A stretch of 64,000 bases of DNA from Antribacter soli (GTDB lineage: Bacteria > Actinomycetota > Actinomycetes > Actinomycetales > Cellulomonadaceae): contig NZ_JAKGSG010000041.1 in NCBI RefSeq assembly GCF_021568775.1, positions 55,984-119,983 of the forward strand. Reading direction: 5' to 3'. Below the pieces are notes generated by a model that was not told the DNA's origin, did not search any database, and saw only the letters and a program-made list of their open reading frames with translations. Shown here in pieces: positions 27,812-37,243 of this stretch. Both the position numbers and the translations under genes were made by a program. The first letter of the stretch is position 1, and each line of letters starts with the position of its first letter.

Positions 27812-27870
27812 TGCCGAAGGCCGCTCACTGTGCGTTGCCGATGTCAACACACGGTGAGCGGCCTTCGGCA
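27812..27870. terminator. bidirectional hairpin between marR-type gene and adh
   Basis: Outer arms 27812-27828 and 27854-27870 pair perfectly over 17 bases. Inside, GTTG (27834-27837) and CAAC (27845-27848) continue the stem after small mismatches. It lies between two convergent genes and can serve both strands. Confidence 0.7.
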
Positions 27871-27901
27871 GGTTCTGCTTCGGCACGCTCGGGCCCGGGG
27901 C

Positions 27902-29008
27902 TCAGTGAACGATGACCGGCTTGACGGTGGTGCCGTGGTGCATGTCGGCGAAGGCCTCGTCGAGCTGGTCGAGCTTGTACTGCTTGATCAAGCGGCCGAG
28001 CGGGAGCCGGCCGGCGGCGACGAGGTCGACGAGCTGCGGGATGAGGACCTTCGGGTCGGCGTCGCCCATCGTCACGCCGCTGACCGACTTCCCGGGCAGG
28101 ATGCCCTGGAAGTCCACGGGGATCTCGGTCCCGGGCGGCGGAGCACCGCAGGTGACCAGGTGGCCCCGCGCGCCAAGGGCGTCGACCGCGGACCGCGCCA
28201 CGGCCGGCACTCCCGTGGTGTCGAAGGCGTGGGTCAGACCGGCGCCGGCGGTGATCTGGGCGATGCGGGCGACGACGTCCTCCTCCCGGCCGTTGATCGT
28301 GTGGGTGGCTCCTAGCTCGATCGCGAGCTCGAGCCGTTCCGGCACGACGTCGACGGCGATGAGCACCGCGGGCTCGCGCAACGCGGCGGCCACCACACCC
28401 GACAGCCCGACCGCCCCGGTCCCGAACACCGCGACCCGGCCGCCCGGCTGCACGTCGAGCGCGTTCCACACCGACCCGAAACCCGTCATCACGCCGCACC
28501 CGAGCGGGGCGAGGCCGGCAAGATCGACGTCAGGACCGACGACGACGACGTTGCGCTCCTCGGCGATGGCGTGCTGGGCGAAGGACGACTGCGCGAAGAA
28601 GTGCCCGCCGATGGGCGCGCCGTCGAGCGAGAGCGTCGGTGTCCCGTCCTCGCGCGCCCCGGCGAAGAGGTTCCGAGGCAACCAGGTGGTGCAGTAGGCC
28701 GGGTGACCGTCCTGGCACGACGGGCAGGCGCCGCAGGACGTGTAGCTCAGGACCACGTTGTCGCCCGGAGCGATCGTCGTGACCGCCGACCCCACCTGCT
28801 GCACCACTCCGGCGCCTTCGTGACCGATGACCCCGGGCAACGGGAACGGGATGCCGCCGGCCCACACACCGAGGTCGGTGTGACACACGCCGGTGGCGAC
28901 CATCCGCACGAGGACCTCGTGCTCCCGCAGGTCGGCGAGCTCGACGTCCTGCACGGTGAACGACGTCTGCGGCGCCGACAGGACGGCAGCCCTGGTGGCG
29001 ATGCTCAT
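27902..29008 (-). CDS. zinc-dependent alcohol dehydrogenase (aryl/allyl alcohol type)
   Basis: A 368-residue medium-chain dehydrogenase. Catalytic zinc ligands lie in GVCHTDLG (Cys ~42) and GHEGAGVV (His ~63); the structural zinc is bound by four cysteines in the segment CGACPSCQDGHPAYC. The NAD-binding motif GTGAVGLSGV is near residue 190. The long 110-140 loop and overall pattern recall XylB-like benzyl alcohol and geraniol dehydrogenases, but the substrate is inferred only. The start overlaps the aldehyde dehydrogenase stop (ATGA), so the alcohol and aldehyde steps are made together. Confidence 0.88.
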   Translation of the reverse strand: MSIATRAAVLSAPQTSFTVQDVELADLREHEVLVRMVATGVCHTDLGVWAGGIPFPLPGVIGHEGAGVVQQVGSAVTTIAPGDNVVLSYTSCGACPSCQDGHPAYCTTWLPRNLFAGAREDGTPTLSLDGAPIGGHFFAQSSFAQHAIAEERNVVVVGPDVDLAGLAPLGCGVMTGFGSVWNALDVQPGGRVAVFGTGAVGLSGVVAAALREPAVLIAVDVVPERLELAIELGATHTINGREEDVVARIAQITAGAGLTHAFDTTGVPAVARSAVDALGARGHLVTCGAPPPGTEIPVDFQGILPGKSVSGVTMGDADPKVLIPQLVDLVAAGRLPLGRLIKQYKLDQLDEAFADMHHGTTVKPVIVH

Positions 29009-30501
29009 GCCTGCTCCTCCCCGAGGTCGATAACGATGGACTTGGTGCGCTGGTAGGACGCCAGCGCCTCAGGGCCGTACTCCCGGCCCCACCCCGACGC
29101 CTTGACCCCGCCGAACGGCACGGAGGGGTCGAGCACGGCCCAGCCGTTGACCCAGCAGATCCCGGCGTCGAGACGCTTGGCCACGCGGTGGATGCGCGCG
29201 ATGTTCGAGGTCTGGATGCCGGAGGCGAGGCCGTACGCCGTTCCGTTGGCCATCGAGATGGCCTCCTCCTCGGTGTCGAAAGGCTGGACGGTCAGGACCG
29301 GCCCGAACACCTCCTCGCGGACGCACTCCGCGTCCGACGACAAGCCGGCCAGGACCGTGGGCCGGTAGTAGAACCCGCCGCCCATGTCGACCTGCTCGCC
29401 GCCGCACACCACCTGCGCGCCGTCCCTGCGCGCGGACTCGACCATGGCCGTGACCTTGTCGAGCTGGTTCTGGCTGGCGAGCGGCCCGACGACCGTGGCC
29501 TCGTCGGTGATGTCACCGAACGGCACACCCGGGACCGCCTGGCTCAGGATGCCCAGCACGGTGTCGTAGATCGGCCGCTCGACGAGCAGGCGGGGTCCGG
29601 CCATGCAGAACTGGCCGGCGTTGAAGACGAAGGCGCCGATCACGGTGCCGATCGCCTTGTCGAGGTCGGCGTCGGCGAACAGGATGTTGGCCGCGTTGCC
29701 GCCGAGCTCCGCGGTGAACGGCTTCAGGGTGCGCGACGCGAGCGCCGCAGCGTGCGCTCCCACCTCCGTCGACCCGGTGAACGCCACCTTGTCGACCTGC
29801 GGGTGGCCGACGAGGTGGTCTCCCAGGCTCGCGCCGGAGCCCGTGATGACGTTGAAGACGCCGTCCGGGACGCCGGCGTCCTTGAGCACCTGGGCCATGA
29901 ACAAGGCGCTGAGCGGCGTGTCGCTGGCGGGCTTGTGCACGACCGAGTTCCCGGCGACGAGCGCCGGAGCGATCTTGGTGGACGACAGGATCAGCGGGAA
30001 GTTGAAGGGCGTGATCGCGGCGACGACGCCGATCGGCTCCTTGCGGATGTACGCGTGGGCGTTGGCGGGGATCTCCCGGACCGAGCCGTCGAGGTGCTGG
30101 CCGAGGCTCGCCGCGTACTCGAACTGCAGGATGGCGTGCTCGACGTCGACGATCCGCGCGAACGTGATCGGCTTGCCGGCGTCGTGGCTCTCGAGCTGCG
30201 CGAGCTCCTCACGACGCTCGCGAAGGATCTCGACGGCCTTCAGCAGCACGCGCGACCGCTCACGGCCGCTCAGGCGGGACCAGACGCCGGAGTCGAAGGA
30301 CTCACGGGCGGCGCCGACGGCCGCATCGACGTCGGCCGTCGTCGCCCAGGCCACCGAGGAGATCACCTTGCCGGTCGCGGGGCTGATCACGTCGCGTCGG
30401 CCGCCGTCGGCCGCCTCGCGCCACTCGCCACCGATGAACAGCCGTCCCGGGGGGAAGTGGACGCCGCTGGAGACAGCCGCAGGTGTGTCGGTGATGGTCA
30501 T
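29005..30501 (-). CDS. NAD(P)-dependent aldehyde dehydrogenase
   Basis: A 498-residue member of the ALDH superfamily. It carries FTGSTEVG (nucleotide site), the catalytic glutamate in ELGGNAANI (about residue 270), and the catalytic cysteine in FNAGQFCMAG (about residue 304). PFNFPL and KPASDTPL are also typical. It would oxidise the aldehyde formed by the coupled alcohol dehydrogenase to the acid. The ATG at 30501 has GAGAGGA upstream. As the first gene of the pair it is transcribed away from the ribbon-helix-helix regulator, from a 200-base divergent region. Confidence 0.9.
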   Translation of the reverse strand: MTITDTPAAVSSGVHFPPGRLFIGGEWREAADGGRRDVISPATGKVISSVAWATTADVDAAVGAARESFDSGVWSRLSGRERSRVLLKAVEILRERREELAQLESHDAGKPITFARIVDVEHAILQFEYAASLGQHLDGSVREIPANAHAYIRKEPIGVVAAITPFNFPLILSSTKIAPALVAGNSVVHKPASDTPLSALFMAQVLKDAGVPDGVFNVITGSGASLGDHLVGHPQVDKVAFTGSTEVGAHAAALASRTLKPFTAELGGNAANILFADADLDKAIGTVIGAFVFNAGQFCMAGPRLLVERPIYDTVLGILSQAVPGVPFGDITDEATVVGPLASQNQLDKVTAMVESARRDGAQVVCGGEQVDMGGGFYYRPTVLAGLSSDAECVREEVFGPVLTVQPFDTEEEAISMANGTAYGLASGIQTSNIARIHRVAKRLDAGICWVNGWAVLDPSVPFGGVKASGWGREYGPEALASYQRTKSIVIDLGEEQA

Positions 30502-30653
30502 GACCGTCCTCTCATCGTCGAGAAACGCCCAGGCGCCGGCCGGACAGCGAGCGGCGGTACCGGCGGCGACCTTCAGGCTTCCTGATGATTAACGCACATC
30601 GTTGCCCGTTCCGCCAGCCCCTGCCCGAGACGACAACGCCCGCCAGCAACACG

Positions 30654-30694
30654 ACACCACATCTGGTGTTGCTATGACACCATGAATGGTGTCA
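30654..30694 (+). promoter_or_regulatory. promoter and palindromic operators of the RHH regulator operon
   Basis: A perfect 20-base palindrome, 30675-30694 (arms TGACACCAT and ATGGTGTCA around GA), overlaps an extended -10 element TGCTATGAC at 30670-30678. A second site at 30654-30669 has arms ACACCA and TGGTGT around CATC. The shared ACACCA/TGGTGT boxes suggest cooperative binding by the ribbon-helix-helix protein encoded 11 bases downstream, hence autorepression. Confidence 0.6.
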
Positions 30695-30704
30695 TGATGG
30701 CGTC

Positions 30705-31247
30705 ATGGACCTCACGCGTTACGTCGACGACCTCCAGGACCGCCTGGCCACCGCGGCCGACGCCGGGGGCGAGGACGCCCGGCAGCTCGCCCAGCGCCTG
30801 ACCGCGCCGCTCGACGCCGCAGTCCGCCTCGTCCTGCTCGACGCGCTCTCCGCCGCGGCCGGCGAGATCTCCGCCGAGCTCGCACCCGGCTCGGTCGACG
30901 TGCGCCTGCGCGGCGGCGACCCCGAGTTCGTCGTCGACGCACCCACCGCCCGTGCCGAGCCGGCCCCGGCCGCCCCAACCGCGCCCTCGCTTCCCGGCGG
31001 ACCGCCGCCCCTGCCGACCCTGCCGAACGCCGACGCCGACGCGGGCACCGCCACCCGCACGACGCTGCGCCTGCCCGACCACCTCAAGGCGCAGGTCGAG
31101 GTCGCCGCCGCCCGCGACGGCATCTCGGTCAACACCTGGCTCGTGCGCGCGGTCGCCGCCGCGCTCGAGCAGCCCACCCGCCAGGGCGCCCCGCAGGCCC
31201 GCCCTGAGCAGCGAAGCTCCAACCGTCTCACCGGCTGGGTGCGCTGA
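30705..31247 (+). CDS. ribbon-helix-helix (Arc/HicB-type) DNA-binding regulator
   Basis: A 180-residue protein. Residues 1-75 are helical and resemble no motif I can name. A Pro/Ala-rich linker (about 85-120) follows. The C-terminal segment, residues ~122-160, is a ribbon-helix-helix: TTLRLPDHLKAQVEVAAARD then ISVNTWLVRAVAAALE, like the C-terminus of HicB antitoxins. No HicA toxin gene is present; the following gene is a DUF4097 protein, so it is more likely a repressor of a transporter operon than an antitoxin. There is no clear Shine-Dalgarno sequence, and the 5' leader is short. Confidence 0.75.
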   Translation: MDLTRYVDDLQDRLATAADAGGEDARQLAQRLTAPLDAAVRLVLLDALSAAAGEISAELAPGSVDVRLRGGDPEFVVDAPTARAEPAPAAPTAPSLPGGPPPLPTLPNADADAGTATRTTLRLPDHLKAQVEVAAARDGISVNTWLVRAVAAALEQPTRQGAPQARPEQRSSNRLTGWVR

Positions 31248-31296
31248 GGCGCCCGCCCCACGCCGACACCATTCCGACACCACTCTGGAGACCCCC

Positions 31297-32139
31297 ATGC
31301 CCACCTTCCCCGCCCCCACGCCCGTCCCGGTCGTCGTGGACGTGCCCTTCGGCAACCTGCACGTCGTCGCCGGGGAACGGGACGACGTCGTCGTCACCGT
31401 TCTGCCCGCTGACCCGACCAAGTCGGGCTCCGTGCGCGCCGCCGAGGAGACGCGCGTCGAACGTGACGGTGACGCCATCACCATCGTCTACCCGGCCGCC
31501 TGGAAGCAGTACGTCCTGCCCTTCGCGGCGGGCGGCGCGAAGGTCACCATCGAGCTGCCCGCCGGCTCGGACCTCAGCGGCAAGGCCGGCTCGCTGTATG
31601 CGGAGGGCAGGCTCGGCGCCGTCGACCTCACCCTCAACGGCGGCGACGCCCGGGTCGACGAGGCCGCCCGCCTCGACCTCAAGGTCTCGGCCGGGTCCGT
31701 CATCGTCGGCCGGGCTACAGGCCCCACGAACGTCAAGGCGAGCGCCGGCTCCGTGCGGATCACCGAGTTCGCCGGCGAGGGCACCGTCCGCGCCAGCAAC
31801 GGGACCACCACCGTCGGATCCGTCACCGGGTCGCTGGACGTCGTCGGGGCGCACGCCGACATCGCGGTGGGTCGCGTGCGCGGCACCCTCACCGCCAGGT
31901 CCGCCCATGCCGGCATTCGCGTGGACCGCGTCGAGTCCGGCAGCGTCACGCTCACCTCGTCCTACGGCTCGATCGAGGTCGACGTGCCCGAGGGCACCGC
32001 CGCCTGGCTCGACGTCGCCTCCCAGCACGGCACCGTCCGCAACCAGCTCACCCCCACCGCGGGCCCCGTCGACGACGAGGCCACCGCCGAGATCCACGCC
32101 AGCACCGGCTGGGGCGACATCATCATCCGCCGCCCCTGA
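31297..32139 (+). CDS. DUF4097 (LiaG-like, adhesin-type beta-helix) protein
   Basis: A 280-residue protein rich in beta strand. From about residue 100 to the end, short repeats of the form ...V.ASAGSVRITEFAG.GTVRASNGTTTVGSVTG (written here only by pattern) predict a beta-solenoid, as in DUF4097/DUF4098 proteins. There is no signal peptide or transmembrane helix, so it appears cytoplasmic. In Firmicutes, related LiaG-type proteins lie with envelope-stress genes. Here it lies between the RHH regulator and an ABC transporter. The ATG at 31297 has GGAG ten bases upstream. Function unknown. Confidence 0.75.
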   Translation: MPTFPAPTPVPVVVDVPFGNLHVVAGERDDVVVTVLPADPTKSGSVRAAEETRVERDGDAITIVYPAAWKQYVLPFAAGGAKVTIELPAGSDLSGKAGSLYAEGRLGAVDLTLNGGDARVDEAARLDLKVSAGSVIVGRATGPTNVKASAGSVRITEFAGEGTVRASNGTTTVGSVTGSLDVVGAHADIAVGRVRGTLTARSAHAGIRVDRVESGSVTLTSSYGSIEVDVPEGTAAWLDVASQHGTVRNQLTPTAGPVDDEATAEIHASTGWGDIIIRRP

Positions 32140-32165
32140 ATCGAACGACCGAGAGGAGCACCACC

Positions 32166-32942
32166 ATGACCAGCAATCTCGCCGTCGACGTCCGCGGCCT
32201 GCGCAAGTCCTACGGTGACCTGACCGTGCTCGACGGCGTCGACCTCGCCGTCGAGGCCGGCACCGTCACCGCCCTGCTCGGCCCCAACGGCGCAGGCAAG
32301 ACCACCGCCGTGGGCGTCCTGTCCACGCTGCTCAAGGCCGACGCCGGCACGGTCCGCGTCGCCGGGCACGACGTCGTCGCGCAACCCGAGGCGGTGCGCG
32401 CCTCCATCGGCGTCACCGGCCAGATGTCCGCCGTCGACGACCTGCTCACCGGCGTCGAGAACCTACGGCTCATGGCCTCGCTGCACCACCTGGGCCGCCA
32501 CGACGGGCGTGAGCGCGCCGACGCGCTGCTGGCGCAGTTCGGCCTCACCGACGCCGCCCGCAAGCCGGTGTCCACCTGGTCGGGCGGCATGCGCCGCAAG
32601 CTCGACCTGGCGATGACGCTCGTCGGCGCCCCCGCCGTCGTCTTCCTGGACGAGCCGACCACGGGCCTGGACCCGCGCAGCCGCCGCACCCTGTGGGACG
32701 AGGTGCGCGCCCTCGTGGCGGCCGGCACCACGATCCTGCTCACCACGCAGTACCTCGAGGAGGCCGACCAGCTCGCCGACCGCGTCGCGGTGCTCGACGG
32801 CGGCCGGATCGTCGCCGAGGGCACCCCCGCCGAGCTCAAGTCCACGCACGACGCAGGCTCGCTCGACGACGTGTTCCTGCGCCTCACCGAGCCCACCCCT
32901 GAGCCCTCCGCCGACCCGACCACGAAGGAGGTGGCCCGATGA
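32166..32942 (+). CDS. ABC transporter ATPase, DrrA type
   Basis: A 258-residue ATPase of the drug-exporter (DrrA/CcmA) group. Walker A GPNGAGKTT is near residue 41; the signature is WSGGMRRKLDLA, and Walker B VVFLDEPTTGLDPRS follows. The MRRKLDLA variant after SGG is the DrrA hallmark. The C-terminal ~50 residues are shorter than in classical DrrA. It would drive the permease encoded by the next gene, with which it overlaps by four bases (ATGA). Confidence 0.9.
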   Translation: MTSNLAVDVRGLRKSYGDLTVLDGVDLAVEAGTVTALLGPNGAGKTTAVGVLSTLLKADAGTVRVAGHDVVAQPEAVRASIGVTGQMSAVDDLLTGVENLRLMASLHHLGRHDGRERADALLAQFGLTDAARKPVSTWSGGMRRKLDLAMTLVGAPAVVFLDEPTTGLDPRSRRTLWDEVRALVAAGTTILLTTQYLEEADQLADRVAVLDGGRIVAEGTPAELKSTHDAGSLDDVFLRLTEPTPEPSADPTTKEVAR

Positions 32943-33766
32943 CCACCGTGACGATCGCCACCACCACCGCCGGCGCCCGCCCGCTGGCCGACACCCTCAC
33001 GATGCTGCGCCGCAACCTGCTGCGCGCCGTGCGCTACCCGGGGCTGACCAGCTTCACCATCGCGATCCCCGTCATCCTGCTGCTGCTGTTCGTCTTCGTC
33101 TTCGGCGGGGCGTTCGGCGCGGGTGTGATGCCGGGCGTCGCCCCTGGCGCGGACGGGCGGGCCGCCTACCTCGACTACATCACCCCGGCCATCCTGCTCT
33201 TCGCCGTCGTCGGCGCGGCGCAGAGCGTGGCGATCACCGCCGCGATGGACGCCACCAGCGGCATCATGGCCCGCTTCAAGACGATGGCCATCTCCTCCGG
33301 CTCGGTGCTGGGCGGGCCCGTGCTCGGCACGGTGGTCCAGGGGCTCGTCGCCGTCGCGGTGGTGCTCGGGCTGGCGGTGGCGCTCGGCTACCGGCCGCAC
33401 GCCGGGGGGCTGGGCTGGTTGGCACTGGCCGGGCTGCTCGCCCTGGTGACGTTCGCACTGAGCTGGCTGTGCGTGGCGATGGGTCTTTCGGCGCCGTCCG
33501 TGGAGACGGCGTCGAACACCCCGATGATCCTCACGGCGCTGCCCTTCCTCGGCAGCGGCTTCGTGCCGGTGGAGACAATGCCGGCGGGCGTGCGCTGGTT
33601 CGCCGAGTACCAGCCACTCACCCCGATCATCGAGACCACGAGGGCCCTGCTCGCGGGCACGCCCCTGAACACCTCGACGACGCTCCAGGCCCTCGCGTGG
33701 TCCGTGCTGATCGCGGCCCTCGGCTACGCCTGGTCCCGCGCCCTCTACCGCCGCGAGCGCCGCTGA
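32939..33766 (+). CDS. ABC-2 type permease, DrrB type
   Basis: A 275-residue membrane protein with six predicted helices (FTIAIPVILLLLFVFVFGG, AILLFAVVGAAQSVAITAAM, GLVAVAVVLGLAVALGY, LALAGLLALVTFALSWLCVA, and two more). The ABC-2 domain motif near NTPMILTALPFLGSGFVPVE is present, and the N-terminus carries the basic RRNLLRAVRYP typical of DrrB. Likely export of a hydrophobic compound or drug. The gene ends at an 11-bp hairpin. Confidence 0.9.
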   Translation: MTTVTIATTTAGARPLADTLTMLRRNLLRAVRYPGLTSFTIAIPVILLLLFVFVFGGAFGAGVMPGVAPGADGRAAYLDYITPAILLFAVVGAAQSVAITAAMDATSGIMARFKTMAISSGSVLGGPVLGTVVQGLVAVAVVLGLAVALGYRPHAGGLGWLALAGLLALVTFALSWLCVAMGLSAPSVETASNTPMILTALPFLGSGFVPVETMPAGVRWFAEYQPLTPIIETTRALLAGTPLNTSTTLQALAWSVLIAALGYAWSRALYRRERR

Positions 33767-33790
33767 CCCCGCGCTCACCGCCCTGGCGCC

Positions 33791-33821
33791 CTGGCCGCCC
33801 CGCAACCCCGGGGGCGGCCAG
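33791..33821 (+). terminator. hairpin after the DrrAB-type operon
   Basis: Arms 33791-33801 and 33811-33821 pair perfectly over 11 G/C-rich bases with a 9-base loop, 25 bases past the permease stop. Confidence 0.65.
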
Positions 33822-33864
33822 CGTGCGTCAGCGCCCGCACATGGACCCGAGGATCTGACGTCCG

Positions 33865-33877
33865 TATCGTTCGGATC
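33865..33877 (+). promoter_or_regulatory. -10 element for a leaderless start
   Basis: TATCGT (33865-33870) is followed by seven bases and then the GTG at 33878. TGGACC 17 bases upstream is an acceptable -35. No Shine-Dalgarno sequence precedes the GTG. Confidence 0.5.
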
Positions 33878-34579
33878 GTGGACACTGACGTGCGCGCGGC
33901 GGTGGTCAAGTCGCACCTGCACGCCCTGCCGCCCGACGTCCTCGACGGGCTCCTGGCCGGCGCGGTCCGTGCCAGGACCCCTGCCGGTTCGGTCACCCAC
34001 CGGGAAGGCGAGCACGCTCCGCACCTCGAGCTGGTAGTCGCTGGTGTCGTACGGGTCTTCGTCACCGCCCCTGACGGGCGCACGATGACCGTCCGTTACT
34101 GCAGGCCCGGCGCCCTCCTGGGTGTTGTGTCACTGTTCGCGGATCGCTTCACGATGCCGGCGACGGCGCAGGCACTGGTGGACGCCGAACTGCTGAGGAT
34201 GTCTCCGACCATCGCTCGTCAGGCCGTCGCCAGGGACACCCGCGTCGCTGGTGCCTTCCTCCGCGAGCTCAGCGAGAGGGTCATGAGCTTCATCGACGAG
34301 ATCCCTGGCAGCGCCTTCGCAACCGTGCGGCAGCGGGTGGCACGGCACCTGCTCGAGCTCGCTGCGCAGCGGGAACCGGGGCGTGACGGCGGAACCGAGA
34401 TCGTCGTGACGGTCAGCCAGCACGAGCTGGCAGAGGCGGCGGGGACCGTGCGGGAGGTCGTGGTACGCGTGCTGCGGGAGCTCCGCCAGGAGGGCGTGCT
34501 ACGGACCGAGCGCGATCGGATCGTGCTTCTCGACCCGGCCCGGCTTGTCCCTGGGCAGGGATGGAACCCAGGTTCCTGA
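33878..34579 (+). CDS. Crp/Fnr-family transcriptional regulator
   Basis: A 233-residue protein. The N-terminal half is a cyclic-nucleotide-binding-like beta-roll (about residues 15-110; GSVTHREGEHAPHLELVVAG, RPGALLGVVSLF), followed by a long dimerisation helix (about 110-140) and a winged-helix domain. The HTH lies in VTVSQHELAEAAGTVREVVV and RVLRELRQEGVLR. No Cys cluster for an Fe-S centre is seen. The 31-base gap to the following FAD oxidoreductase and same direction suggest cotranscription and possible control of it. Confidence 0.87.
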   Translation: MDTDVRAAVVKSHLHALPPDVLDGLLAGAVRARTPAGSVTHREGEHAPHLELVVAGVVRVFVTAPDGRTMTVRYCRPGALLGVVSLFADRFTMPATAQALVDAELLRMSPTIARQAVARDTRVAGAFLRELSERVMSFIDEIPGSAFATVRQRVARHLLELAAQREPGRDGGTEIVVTVSQHELAEAAGTVREVVVRVLRELRQEGVLRTERDRIVLLDPARLVPGQGWNPGS

Positions 34580-34610
34580 CAGCGGCGGCCCCCGGGGCAA
34601 CACTCGAGAC

Positions 34611-36026
34611 ATGACCATCCTGACCAGGCGCGCTGAGCAGGTGCCCCCTGATCCGCTCACGGTCGACGAGCTCGCGAGGTCCCTTCGCGGTGAGCTCATC
34701 CGGCCCGGTGACCCGGGCTACGAGCGACACCGCAGGGTGTGGAACGGCTCCGTCGACAGGCACCCCGGGCTTGTCGCCCGCTGCGCCGGCGTCGCGGACG
34801 TGAGGTCCTCGATCCGGTTCGCCCGGGAGCATGGCCTGCTGGTCGCCGTGCGAGGCGGCGGGCACAGCTTCCCCGGTTACTCGGTGTGTGACGGCGGCAT
34901 CGTGATCGACCTGTCCCTGATGAAGGGAATCCGGGTCGACCCCGACGCGCGTACCGCTCGGGTCCAGGCCGGCGTGCTGCTCGGCGAGCTCGACCGGGAG
35001 ACTCAGGAGTTCGGCCTTGCGGTCACCGCCGGCATCGTCACCCACACCGGCGTCGCCGGCCTGACGCTGGGCGGTGGCCTCGGCTGGATCCAGCGCAAGT
35101 ACGGGCTCACTATCGACAACCTGCTGTCGGTCGACCTCGTCACCGCCGACGGCGAGCTCGTGACCGCCAGCGAGACCCACAACACCGACCTCTTCTGGGG
35201 CGTGCGAGGAGGCGGTGGCAACTTCGGGATCGTGACCGAATTCGAGTTCCGGCTGAACCCGGTCGGACCCGAGGTCTTCGCGGGACCGGTCTTCTGGGCG
35301 ATGGAGGATGCGCGAGAGGTGCTGCACTTCTACCGCGACTGGATCGCCGACTGCCCGGACGAGCTGACGACGATCGTCGTGCAGCGGCGTGCTCCGGCGC
35401 TTCCCGTCGTACCCGACGAGCTGGTCGGTCGGCACCTGATCGCCGTGGTGGTCTGTCACGTGGGCACGGTGGACGACGGCGAACGGGTCGTGCGCCCGCT
35501 GAAGTCGTTCGGCCAGCCTCTGCTCGACCTCTGCCGGCCCAAGCCGTACCTGGTCCACCAGTCGATGTTCGACGCCGGCTACCCGCACGGCTGGTGGTAC
35601 TACGTCAGGGCCTGCGACGTCGCCGAGCTCACCGACGACGTGATCGACATCATGGTCGAGCACGGCCGTCGGATCGTGTCACCGATCACGACCCTCGGTC
35701 TGTGGCAGATGGGGGGAGCGGTCGCCCGCGTCGGCGAGAACGAGACCGCCTTCAACGGACGTGACGCGGGCTTCACGTTCAACATCAACGGGAACAGCTA
35801 CACCGTGGACGGCTTCGACGCCGAACGTGAGTGGGCGCGCAGCTGCTGGTCGGCGCTCGAGCCGTACCACTCCGGCGTCTACGTCAACTTCCTGATGGAC
35901 GAGGGCAAGGAGCGGGTTCGTCAGGCATACGGGCCGGCGAAGTACGACCGGCTCACGGCGCTCAAGCGCCGGTACGACCCCGACAACGTCTTCCGACTCA
36001 ACCAGAACATCCCGCCAGCTCCCTGA
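34611..36026 (+). CDS. FAD-linked oxidoreductase, berberine-bridge-enzyme family
   Basis: A 471-residue flavoprotein of the PCMH/BBE type. The FAD-binding domain has RGGGHSFPGYS (about residues 82-92), whose His is the covalent flavin attachment point in the family, and a GVAGLTLGGGLGW loop near 150. The Cys needed for a second covalent bond in bicovalent members is not present at this loop (THTG instead), so single attachment is expected. The C-terminal BBE motif YDPDNVFRLNQNI is intact. Members oxidise alcohols, sugars or secondary metabolites; the substrate is not inferable. The ATG at 34611 is preceded only by a weak GAG. Confidence 0.87.
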   Translation: MTILTRRAEQVPPDPLTVDELARSLRGELIRPGDPGYERHRRVWNGSVDRHPGLVARCAGVADVRSSIRFAREHGLLVAVRGGGHSFPGYSVCDGGIVIDLSLMKGIRVDPDARTARVQAGVLLGELDRETQEFGLAVTAGIVTHTGVAGLTLGGGLGWIQRKYGLTIDNLLSVDLVTADGELVTASETHNTDLFWGVRGGGGNFGIVTEFEFRLNPVGPEVFAGPVFWAMEDAREVLHFYRDWIADCPDELTTIVVQRRAPALPVVPDELVGRHLIAVVVCHVGTVDDGERVVRPLKSFGQPLLDLCRPKPYLVHQSMFDAGYPHGWWYYVRACDVAELTDDVIDIMVEHGRRIVSPITTLGLWQMGGAVARVGENETAFNGRDAGFTFNINGNSYTVDGFDAEREWARSCWSALEPYHSGVYVNFLMDEGKERVRQAYGPAKYDRLTALKRRYDPDNVFRLNQNIPPAP

Positions 36027-36084
36027 CGCACGACCTCGGGCCCCGCACCTCTCGTCCCCCGGCGCCGTCGGAAAACGCACCAGA

Positions 36085-37170
<1,086 letters not shown>

Positions 37171-37184
37171 GTCGGGCAAGTCTA
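37171..37184 (-). promoter_or_regulatory. -10 element for a leaderless ychF mRNA
   Basis: TAGACT at 37184-37179 on the minus strand, followed by eight bases and the GTG start. No ribosome-binding site is seen between them. Confidence 0.4.
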
Positions 37185-37243
37185 CGTGGGTGGGACGACC
37201 CGGCCCGCCGGGCTGCCGTCACCCCTTCCGGGCCGGGCTGCCG

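Noticed and set aside
30705..31247. HicAB toxin-antitoxin pair
   Set aside because: The RHH domain is HicB-like, but no small HicA-type toxin gene lies on either side.
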